In this document: positions 57,691 through 64,000 of the stretch, piece after piece | Layout of the letters: every line of letters begins with the position of its first letter | How positions within the stretch are numbered: the first letter of the stretch is position 1 | Source: Pseudonocardia kunmingensis | GTDB taxonomy: Bacteria; Actinomycetota; Actinomycetes; Mycobacteriales; Pseudonocardiaceae | Assembly: GCF_006716445.1 (NCBI RefSeq) | Contig: NZ_VFPA01000004.1 | Location: 124,001 to 188,000, forward strand | Length of the DNA: 64,000 nt | Reading direction: 5' to 3' | The notes under the pieces: model-generated | The model's database searches: none | The model's input: the letters and a program-made list of their open reading frames with translations, nothing else | What the model was told of the DNA's origin: nothing | Translations under genes and position numbers: made by a program

Positions 57691-58277
57691 ACCGCCCCCA
57701 CGACCCCCGCCGCCGCACCTCGGACGGCAGCGCACCGGACGGCAGCTCCTCGGACGGCAGCTCCTCGGACGGCAGCTCCTCGAGCGGCAGCGCGCCGGGC
57801 TCCACCGCCGGTATCGACGACGCGGCCGAGCCGGACACCACGACCGGCGGCATCCGACCAAGCCGCCGTCCGACGCCGTACCGGCACCGGCGGGTCGTCC
57901 TCGCGACGGGCGCCGCGGTCGTGCTGGCGGCGATTGTCCTGGCACCAGCCGCGAACGCCCACGCCGACCAGGTGCTCGCCCACCAGGCCCTGGCCCAGCA
58001 GGTACCGGCCCAGCGAGTTCTGGCGCAGGAGGTTCTGGCGCAGGCCGAGTCGGTCGACGCGGTGCTGAACAACATCCGCAACTGGCTGGTCGGCATCCTC
58101 GCCGCTCTGGCGACGGTGTTCCTGACCCTCGGCGGGGTCCGCTACGTCTACGGCAGCGGAGATCCCGGAGAGGTCGAGAAGTCCAAGCAGGCGTTCAAGG
58201 CCGCAGGGCTCGGCTACGGCATCGCCGCGCTCGCCCCGCTCATCGTCACCGTGCTGCAGTCCATCGTGGGGCTGTAG
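57681..58277 (+). CDS. VirB2/TrbC-like small membrane protein of the type IV secretion system
   Basis: 198 residues from the ATG at 57681 (GGAGG site). The first 60 residues are hydrophilic with tandem DGSSS repeats (four copies) and basic. Membrane helices lie at about 72-93 (signal-like, ending ANAHA), 135-156 and 174-197. The block TLGGVRYVYGSGDPGEVEKSKQAFKAAGLGYGIAALAPLIVTVLQ is the pattern of VirB2-like pilin/channel subunits in Gram-positive conjugation systems. A segment with repeated (V/L)LAQ(E/Q) (about 97-122) precedes the helices. The long Ser-rich N-terminus is unusual. Confidence 0.75.
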   Translation: MRLNRPHDPRRRTSDGSAPDGSSSDGSSSDGSSSSGSAPGSTAGIDDAAEPDTTTGGIRPSRRPTPYRHRRVVLATGAAVVLAAIVLAPAANAHADQVLAHQALAQQVPAQRVLAQEVLAQAESVDAVLNNIRNWLVGILAALATVFLTLGGVRYVYGSGDPGEVEKSKQAFKAAGLGYGIAALAPLIVTVLQSIVGL

Positions 58278-58281
58278 GCCG

Positions 58282-60624
58282 ATGCCGACGCCCCACCCGG
58301 CGATGCGCCGCCCCTTGCTGACTCCGTTGCTGCGCCACTCGCGCGATGCGGTGCTCGCCGCCCTCGTGGTGCTGCTTGCGCTGCTGGTGGCTGCGCTCGT
58401 TCTGGGTGGTGGTGTCACCGCCGAGGACGGCATCGCCAGCGAGGACGGGGCGCGGATCGAGCCGGTCGCGCGTATCGGGTTCGCAGCGCCCGCCCAGGTC
58501 GCCCCCACGCCGCCGGTCGGCGAGCCGGTCGAGCCGTGCGTGGACCCGAACTCCTTGTTCCCGATCTGCGGTACGACGGCCCAGGCGCCGTCGGACACAC
58601 CCACGTCCCCGACCCCCGCTCCGGCGCCGGCCCCGTCGCCCGACCCGCCTGCGCCGTGTGACGGGGAGGGTTGTCTGCCGCCGCTCGCCCCGACCGGGCC
58701 CGCCGATTCGGACGGTCCGCCCGGACCGGGTCCCTCCGGGCCGGGCGAGAGCACCGACGCGCCGTGCGGGTTCACCGACATCGGTGGCTGCATCACCAAC
58801 GCGATCAACGGGTTCTTCCGCGGGATCGTCACCGCCGCGCTCAACCCGCTGCTCGACCTGCTGTCGAACACGCTGCTGACCACCCCGACGCCGCAGGACC
58901 TGCCGCAGCTGGCCGGGTTGTGGTCGAGCTCGTGGCAGATCCTGCTCGCCTGCTACGGCCTGCTGATCATCCTGGCCGGGGTCCTGGTCATGACCCACGA
59001 GTCCGTGCAGACCCGGTACTCGGCCAAGGAGATCGCGCCGCGGCTCGTTGCCGGTTTCCTCGCCGGCGCGCTGAGCATGTGGGCCGCCACGAAGGCCATC
59101 GAGATCGCCAACGGCGTGTCCCGGGCGGTGCTCGGCGCTGATCTCGATGCCGCGAGCGCCGGGGACGCGTTGCGCGAGATCGTCCTGGGCTCACTCGGCG
59201 ACGGCGGGATCTTCCTGATCCTCATTGGGCTGGTCCTCGCCGGGATGCTGGTCGCCCTGCTGATCGGGTTCGTCATCCGCGTCGCCCTGACCGTCATCCT
59301 GATCGCCGGGGCACCGATCGCGCTGATGTTCCACGCCCTGCCCCAAACCGAGCACATCGCCTACTGGTGGTGGAAGGCATTCGGCGGCTGTTTGGCCATC
59401 CAGGTCGTGCAGAGCCTCACCTTGATCACCGCGATGCGGGTGTTCCTCACCCCCGGTGGGTTCACCCTGCTCGGCCCCAACAACGACGGCCTGGTCAACC
59501 TGCTCGTCGCCTGCGCGCTGATGTACATCCTGTTCAAGATCCCGTTCTGGGTGCTCGGCTCCATCCGCGGCGGCGGGGGCGGGCGCTCGTTCGTCGGGTC
59601 CCTGGTCCGCGGTTTCATCGCCTACAAGACCTTCGGTCTGCTCTCCGGCAGAAGCCGTGGCGGCGGTTCGACGGCGGGTCGGTCGGGGCGCGCCCGCTCT
59701 TGGACCGCATCGGACGGGCAGGCCGGCGGGGAGCCCGACCCGAACGCGAGGGTGCGTTCCACCCCGGACGGGCAGTACGTCCTGCCGCTGGGCGGTCTCC
59801 ACCGCACCCGCCCGGACCGCACCCCGACACCCGGGCCGGCCACAGCCGCCGCGGGTCGGCGGGGCGGACAGGGCCGCCAGCTCGCGCTGCCACTCGGTGA
59901 GGACTGGCCGGAGAACCGGCCCGTCCTGGGTCGCGACGGCCAGTACCGGCTCCCGCTCGACGTCACCCGTGTCCCCCGCCCACCGGCGCCCTCCGGCCCG
60001 AGCGCGGCACCACCGTCGTCCCCCGGCCGGGGCCGGTCGCGCGCGGGAACACAGCTCGAGCTGCCGCTCGACCCGTACCGGGGCAACCGACCCACCCGCT
60101 CGGGGCAGTACCCCCTCCCGCTCGGCGACCTCCGCCGCTCCCGGGCTGCCTCGGCTCCCCCGGCTGCTCCGATCCCGGTGCGACGGCGACCGTCCGGGCA
60201 GCTGGAGCTGCCGTTCGACCCGTACAAGGCGAACCCGCCGCTGCGGTCCGGGCAGTACCCCCTGCCTTTCGACGATGTGGCACCGGTCCGACGGCCCACG
60301 CCTCCGGCTGCGCCGGTCCCACCCGCAGCCATCCCGGCCCGACGCCCCGCCGGGCAACTCCGCCTCCCGCTCGATCTGCCCTCCCGCGCAGGAACCCCGC
60401 ACCCCACCACCCCACCCGTCCCGACACCGACGGCGAGACCGGCGCCGCACCCACCGGTGGCCGCGCCGCGGAAGCCGCCGACGCCCCGCCGGGCGGCGCA
60501 GAGCGGCCGAGACGGGACACCGCCGACACCGCCCGGCGCGTCCGCGCCATCGGCTCCACCCGTTCCGCCCGCTCGGCCCACCACGGCGCGCCGGCGCCGA
60601 CCCCCGTCCGGAGGCAAGTCATGA
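58282..60624 (+). CDS. VirB6/TrbL-like channel protein with clamp-motif-rich cytoplasmic tail
   Basis: 780 residues. A signal-like helix (about 24-43) and an extracytoplasmic Pro-rich linker (to about 155) come first. The VirB6/TrbL core follows with about six helices (LLACYGLLIILAGVLVMTHES, FLILIGLVLAGMLVALLIGFVIRVALTVILIAGAPIALMFHALP, YWWWKAFGGCLAIQVVQSLTLI, FKIPFWVLGSIRGGGGG). From about 440 the tail is cytoplasmic, Pro/Arg-rich and disordered, with eight short motifs of the form (G/R/T)Q(Y/L)xLP(L/F) between 497 and 697. The core forms part of the conjugation pore. The tail motif resembles the bacterial sliding-clamp-binding hexapeptide. The ATG at 58303 is an alternative start. Confidence 0.82.
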   Translation: MPTPHPAMRRPLLTPLLRHSRDAVLAALVVLLALLVAALVLGGGVTAEDGIASEDGARIEPVARIGFAAPAQVAPTPPVGEPVEPCVDPNSLFPICGTTAQAPSDTPTSPTPAPAPAPSPDPPAPCDGEGCLPPLAPTGPADSDGPPGPGPSGPGESTDAPCGFTDIGGCITNAINGFFRGIVTAALNPLLDLLSNTLLTTPTPQDLPQLAGLWSSSWQILLACYGLLIILAGVLVMTHESVQTRYSAKEIAPRLVAGFLAGALSMWAATKAIEIANGVSRAVLGADLDAASAGDALREIVLGSLGDGGIFLILIGLVLAGMLVALLIGFVIRVALTVILIAGAPIALMFHALPQTEHIAYWWWKAFGGCLAIQVVQSLTLITAMRVFLTPGGFTLLGPNNDGLVNLLVACALMYILFKIPFWVLGSIRGGGGGRSFVGSLVRGFIAYKTFGLLSGRSRGGGSTAGRSGRARSWTASDGQAGGEPDPNARVRSTPDGQYVLPLGGLHRTRPDRTPTPGPATAAAGRRGGQGRQLALPLGEDWPENRPVLGRDGQYRLPLDVTRVPRPPAPSGPSAAPPSSPGRGRSRAGTQLELPLDPYRGNRPTRSGQYPLPLGDLRRSRAASAPPAAPIPVRRRPSGQLELPFDPYKANPPLRSGQYPLPFDDVAPVRRPTPPAAPVPPAAIPARRPAGQLRLPLDLPSRAGTPHPTTPPVPTPTARPAPHPPVAAPRKPPTPRRAAQSGRDGTPPTPPGASAPSAPPVPPARPTTARRRRPPSGGKS
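59770..60372 (+). repeat. Eight Q(L/Y)xLP(L/F) motifs encoded in the tail of the VirB6-like gene
   Basis: In order: GQYVLPLG, RQLALPLG, GQYRLPLD, TQLELPLD, GQYPLPLG, GQLELPFD, GQYPLPFD, GQLRLPLD, spaced by 20-35 Pro/Arg-rich residues. Only the short motif is conserved between units while the linkers differ, as expected for binding sites selected at protein level rather than recent DNA duplication. Confidence 0.85.
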
Positions 60625-61931
60625 ACTCGAGTGTCCGCATCCCCGCCGACGTCGATATGCCCGACCGGGTCATGGGCCCGCTGACCGCGCGGCAGCTCAC
60701 CATCCTCGCCGCCACCGCCCTGCTGCTCTACCTCGCCTACGACCTCACCCGCCCGTTCCTCCCTGCGCCGCTGTTCGGTGTCGCGGCCGTCCCGATCGCC
60801 GTGCTCATGGTCGCGCTGGCCCTCGGGCGTCGCGACGGGCTGAGCATGGACCGGATGCTGCTCGCCGCCATCCGACAGCGAGTCGGCCCGCGGCACCTGG
60901 TCACCGCCCCCGACTCCGTGCACGACGCACCAGGCTGGCTCACCGCCCACACCCGCAACCCCGGCCCGACGGGTACCGCGGGCAGGCACTCGGGGCTGCC
61001 CGCGCCCGGAGCGCTGCGGCTGCCCGCCAGCTCGGTCGACGACCCCGGCAACGACGCCGGCGGGGTCGGTGTGGTCGACCTCGGGACGGACGGGCTCGCG
61101 GTGATCGCCGCCGCGTCGACGGTCAACTTCGCGCTGCGCACCCCGGCCGAGCAGGAATCGCTGGTGGCCACCTTCGGCCGCTACCTGCACAGCCTCACCG
61201 CGCCCGTACAGATCCTCGTCCGCACCCACCGCCTGGACCTGACCGGCCAGATCAACGAGCTCCACGCCCGCGCCGCCGACCTCCCGCACCCCGCGCTGGA
61301 CGCCGCCGCCCGCGAGCACGCCGAGTTCCTCGCCCACCTCGCCCGCCACACCGACCTGCTGCGCCGCCAGGTGCTGCTCGTCCTGCGTGAACCCATCGGG
61401 CCCGCCGCCGCAGCCGACGGCTTGGGCGGGCCGACACCCAGCGCGGTCCTCGCCTCGCTGCTACGCCGCCGTGTCGGTGGGGGTCGAACCGGTGGGACCG
61501 GTGCGCGTAGCGCGGGTGATCCCGCCCGGCGGGCGGCGCAGGCCCGCGTGGTCCGCCGCCTCGGCGAGGCGGTCGACCTGCTCGCCCCGGCCGGGATCGT
61601 GGTGACCCCGCTCGACGCCGACCGGGCCGCCGCGGTCCTCACCGCCGCCTGCAACCCCGCCTCGACCCGACCTCCCGCACCCGAGATGGCCCGACCCGAC
61701 GACGTCATCACCCGCAGCACCCCCGACACCGACATCTCCCCGAACACCGGCGCCTCCCCGCACCGCCGGACCACAGCCGCACGCGAACGGGCCCACCACA
61801 CGCCCTCCCGGGAAAGGCGACCCGAACAGCCCGTCGCCGACTGGGACGACCTCGACGACGACGGCTGGGACTACCCCGGCGACGACGTGGACGACGATCT
61901 CGCGGCGATCACCCGAGGGGGACGGCGATGA
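60621..61931 (+). CDS. PrgI-like type IV secretion protein with long cytoplasmic domain
   Basis: 436 residues. The N-terminus VRIPADVDMPDRVMGPLTARQLTILAATALLLYLAYDLT is the PrgI signature, and two membrane helices follow (about 26-43 and 48-66). The rest is a soluble domain (VGVVDLGTDGLAVIAAASTVNFALRTPAEQESLVATFGRYLHSLTAPVQILVRTHRLDLTGQI) like the VirB3/PrgI-fused domain of actinobacterial systems. An acidic end follows (DWDDLDDDGWDYPGDDVDDD). It connects the channel to the VirB4 ATPase. Its ATG overlaps the VirB6-like stop and its stop overlaps the VirB4 start (both ATGA). Confidence 0.8.
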   Translation: MNSSVRIPADVDMPDRVMGPLTARQLTILAATALLLYLAYDLTRPFLPAPLFGVAAVPIAVLMVALALGRRDGLSMDRMLLAAIRQRVGPRHLVTAPDSVHDAPGWLTAHTRNPGPTGTAGRHSGLPAPGALRLPASSVDDPGNDAGGVGVVDLGTDGLAVIAAASTVNFALRTPAEQESLVATFGRYLHSLTAPVQILVRTHRLDLTGQINELHARAADLPHPALDAAAREHAEFLAHLARHTDLLRRQVLLVLREPIGPAAAADGLGGPTPSAVLASLLRRRVGGGRTGGTGARSAGDPARRAAQARVVRRLGEAVDLLAPAGIVVTPLDADRAAAVLTAACNPASTRPPAPEMARPDDVITRSTPDTDISPNTGASPHRRTTAARERAHHTPSRERRPEQPVADWDDLDDDGWDYPGDDVDDDLAAITRGGRR

Positions 61932-63793
61932 GCCGACAGACCGATGTGGTGGCGGGGTTCGCGCCGCATGCGGTGACCGTCGGGTCCCGGCACCTGGAGG
62001 TCGACGGCGACTGGGTCGCGACGTTCGCGGTGGTCGGGTTTCCCCGCGAGGTCTACCCCGGCTGGCTCGCCCCGCTGCTCACCTACCCCGGCCGCCTCGA
62101 CGTCGCCACCCACGTCGAACCCATCGACCCCGCCACCGCAGCGAGCCGCCTCAAGGCCCAACTGGCCCGCCTGGAGAGCGGGCGGCGGCACACCGCCGAG
62201 CACGGCCGCCTGATCGACCCCCACGTCGAGGCGGCCACCGAGGACGCCTACGACCTGTCGTCGCGGGTCGCCCGCGGCGAAGGGAAGTTGTTCCGGGTCG
62301 GCATCTATCTCACCGTGCACGCCCCGACCGAACAGGCACTCGCCGACGAGGTCGCCGCGGTGCGGGCGCTGACCTCCAGCCTGCTGCTCGACGCCAAACC
62401 CACCACCTACCGCAGCCTGCAGGGCTGGGTGACCACCCTGCCGATGGGCCTGGACCTCATCGGGATGCGCCGCACCTTCGACACCGCCGCGCTCTCCGCG
62501 GCGTTCCCGTTCACCACCCCCGACCTGCCCGCGCCCGACCCGACCTCGATCGCCGCCCCCGAAGGGGTGCTCTACGGCTACAACCTCGGCTCCCAGGGCC
62601 TGGTCCACTGGGACCGGTTCGGCCTCGCCCTGCACAACCACAACTCGGTCATCCTCGGCCGATCCGGGTCCGGAAAGTCCTACCTGGTCAAGCTCGAAGC
62701 GCTGCGGTCGCTGCACCGCGGCGTCGAGATCATCGTCATCGACCCGGAGGACGAGTACGCCCGCCTCGCCGCCGCGGTCGGCGGCAGCTACGTCCACCTC
62801 GGCGGCGACGGGGTCCGGCTCAACCCGTTCGACCTGCCCATCCACACCGCACCCGACGGGCGGCGCAGCGCCCCACCCGACGCCCTCACCCGCCGCTGCC
62901 TGTTCCTGCACACCGCCCTGTCGGTGCTGCTCGGCGACGTCCTGACCGCCACCGAACGCGCCATCCTCGACCGCGCACTGCTCACCACGTACCAGCACGC
63001 CGGGATCACCGCGGACCCACGGACCTGGCTGCGGCCCGCCCCGACACTGCGGACCCTGCGCGACGTCCTCACCACCACCGCCACCGGCGAGGCCACCAGC
63101 AAAACCATCTCGGCCGATCTGGCCGCGCGGCTGCACCCGCACGTCGACGGCGTGTTCAACCAGCTCTTCGACGGCCCCACCACCACCGCTCCCGACGGGC
63201 ACCTGGTCGTGTTCAGCCTGCGCGACCTACCCGACGAACTCAAGGCCATCGGCACCCTGCTCACCCTCGACGCCGTCTGGCGCCGGGTCAGCAACCCCAC
63301 CGCGCGCCGGCCACGGCTGGTCGTGGTCGACGAGGCCTGGCTGCTCATGCGCGAGACCGCCGGGGCGGAGTTCCTGTTCCGGATGGCCAAAGCCTCACGA
63401 AAGCACTGGGCCGGGCTGACCGTCGCCACCCAGGACACCGCCGACGTCCTGGGAAGCGACCTCGGCAAGGCCGTCATCGCCAATGCCGCCACCCAGATCC
63501 TGCTGCGCCAGGCAACCCAGGCCATCGACGAGGTCACCCGCGTGTTCGACCTCTCCGCCGGAGAACGCCAGTTCCTGCTCTCCGCCGACCGCGGCCAAGG
63601 TCTGCTCACCGCCGGCACCCAACGCGTCGCGTTCCAGGTGATCGCCTCACCGAACGAGAACCACTGGATCACCAGCAGCCCCGCCGAACTCGCCACGCAC
63701 GACCCCGACGACCTCGACCTCGACTCCGAGGTCGGCTCCGGGCCCGGGCCGGCCGCCGGCCGCGGTGGGTGGATCCAGCTCGACGCCGCCTGA
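61928..63793 (+). CDS. VirB4-like conjugation ATPase
   Basis: 621 residues. The N-terminal domain (about 1-235) is the CagE/TrbE-VirB4 type. The RecA-like ATPase has Walker A GRSGSGKS (244-251), IDPEDEYARLAAAVGGSYVHLGGDGVRLNPFDLP, Walker B RLVVVDEAWLLM (463-474) and GLTVATQDTADVLGS with the sensor Gln. VirB4 energises pilus/channel assembly and substrate transfer in type IV secretion. Coupled to the PrgI-like gene by ATGA. No membrane helix. Confidence 0.92.
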   Translation: MSRQTDVVAGFAPHAVTVGSRHLEVDGDWVATFAVVGFPREVYPGWLAPLLTYPGRLDVATHVEPIDPATAASRLKAQLARLESGRRHTAEHGRLIDPHVEAATEDAYDLSSRVARGEGKLFRVGIYLTVHAPTEQALADEVAAVRALTSSLLLDAKPTTYRSLQGWVTTLPMGLDLIGMRRTFDTAALSAAFPFTTPDLPAPDPTSIAAPEGVLYGYNLGSQGLVHWDRFGLALHNHNSVILGRSGSGKSYLVKLEALRSLHRGVEIIVIDPEDEYARLAAAVGGSYVHLGGDGVRLNPFDLPIHTAPDGRRSAPPDALTRRCLFLHTALSVLLGDVLTATERAILDRALLTTYQHAGITADPRTWLRPAPTLRTLRDVLTTTATGEATSKTISADLAARLHPHVDGVFNQLFDGPTTTAPDGHLVVFSLRDLPDELKAIGTLLTLDAVWRRVSNPTARRPRLVVVDEAWLLMRETAGAEFLFRMAKASRKHWAGLTVATQDTADVLGSDLGKAVIANAATQILLRQATQAIDEVTRVFDLSAGERQFLLSADRGQGLLTAGTQRVAFQVIASPNENHWITSSPAELATHDPDDLDLDSEVGSGPGPAAGRGGWIQLDAA

Positions 63794-63855
63794 GCCACAG
63801 CCCGACCCGAACCAGTCCCGTCACCGAGCCCTCACGCTCCTGGAGAGGACCGATC

Positions 63856-64000
63856 ATGTCCGGACCGCCCCCACCACCCGCCCCGCCGCCCATCGCACCG
63901 CCGTTCACCGGCGGCCCGATCGGGGACTACCTGCGCGACCCGCTCGGCACCGTGCAGGACCTCTTCGACACCGTCGCCGGATGGGCCTCGGTCTGGGGTC
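63856..64000 (+). CDS. Start of the next transfer gene (partial)
   Basis: From an ATG at 63856 with the site GGAGAGG the visible 48 residues are Pro-rich (SGPPPPPAPPPIAPPFTGGP) and then IGDYLRDPLGTVQDLFDTVAGWASVWG. It follows VirB4 in the same operon. In comparable clusters this position is taken by a coupling-protein-like ATPase (VirD4/TraG), but too little is in the window to decide. Confidence 0.6.
   Translation, partial: MSGPPPPPAPPPIAPPFTGGPIGDYLRDPLGTVQDLFDTVAGWASVWG

Larger units (their letters stand above)
49416..64000. mobile_element. Integrative and conjugative element with type IV secretion genes (left part)
   Basis: From tRNA-Arg onward the genes are a serine integrase, recombinase-like and modification genes, a regulatory gap with iterons, and a VirB2/VirB6/PrgI/VirB4-type operon. 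This is the content of a conjugative element. The left end is at the tRNA; the right end, relaxase, coupling protein and attR lie beyond 64000. It differs from classical actinomycete elements that move double-stranded DNA with a single FtsK-like TraB. Confidence 0.85.

Overview
The window is very GC-rich, dense actinobacterial DNA with many GTG starts, ATGA/GTGA gene overlaps and leaderless-looking promoters (TANNNT about 6-8 bases before the start codon). The gene content and order point to the order Pseudonocardiales (Pseudonocardia-like). The chromosomal part carries, in pieces, the block that in Mycobacterium tuberculosis runs mprA-mprB-pepD-moaB2-mscL ... ruc-fthC-galU-glp(moeA1)-rimJ-glpR ... 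pmt-rsmI ... metG-tatD-rpfB-ksgA-ispE. That is conserved vertical backbone, interrupted by accessory insertions.

Layout. 1-3229: minus-strand pgsBC-type poly-gamma-glutamate synthesis genes behind a membrane sensor-like protein. 3549-6328: ABC-F ATPase and ispE. 6461-7475: a roughly 1-kb non-coding element that is a giant imperfect palindrome built of hairpins. 7506-11093: OpuC/ProU-type betaine importer, then a divergent betaine-homocysteine methyltransferase-like gene, a HepT/MntA toxin-antitoxin pair, a class III CoA-transferase and a mycothiol-dependent-isomerase-like gene. Everything from 6461 to 15511 sits between ispE and ksgA, which are adjacent in M. tuberculosis. 15512-21682: ksgA, a large rpfB-like gene, tatD and metG. 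21728-25283: a frameshifted Uma2 gene, the KhtTU K+/H+ antiporter and a PL7 alginate lyase. 25293-28577: a three-gene operon with two binding-protein-like lipoproteins, one fused to a VWA domain. 28626-33353: rsmI, pmt, a DMT exporter with its divergent HTH-cupin regulator, and an unknown membrane protein. 33354-33982: repeats, terminators and tRNA-Ala(CGC). 34025-38965: the GlpR/SepX-Glp division pair with rimJ and galU, split by a second copy of the palindromic element (35160-35990). 39002-46963: fthC, the HrcA/CIRCE-controlled chaperone gene ruc, a SAF-domain gene, mscL, small proteins, a mogA-type gene, a dead AhpD fragment, and pepD-mprB-mprA. 47081-48353: a PheS paralogue (SrmL type) preceded by a leader peptide and a hairpin that sequesters its ribosome-binding site. 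48603-49379: a sirtuin.

49416-64000 (running off the window) is an integrative conjugative element inserted at tRNA-Arg(CCT). It begins with a large serine recombinase whose last codons lie antisense inside the tRNA gene. Next come a second, active-site-less resolvase domain, a PAPS-reductase-like PP-loop protein with a truncated VUT transporter, and an active plus a degenerate DNA methyltransferase-like gene. A divergent control region with 11-bp iterons leads into a rightward type IV secretion operon (sigma-region-4-like regulator, VirB2-like, VirB6-like, PrgI-like, VirB4-like). The VirB6-like protein ends in a long tail with eight Q(L/Y)xLP(L/F) motifs that match the sliding-clamp-binding consensus.

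The strongest candidates for something undescribed are the giant palindromic element (two loci with hairpins whose stems covary), the SrmL translation attenuator, and the clamp-motif array on the conjugation channel protein. No CRISPR array, rRNA operon or intact insertion sequence was seen.
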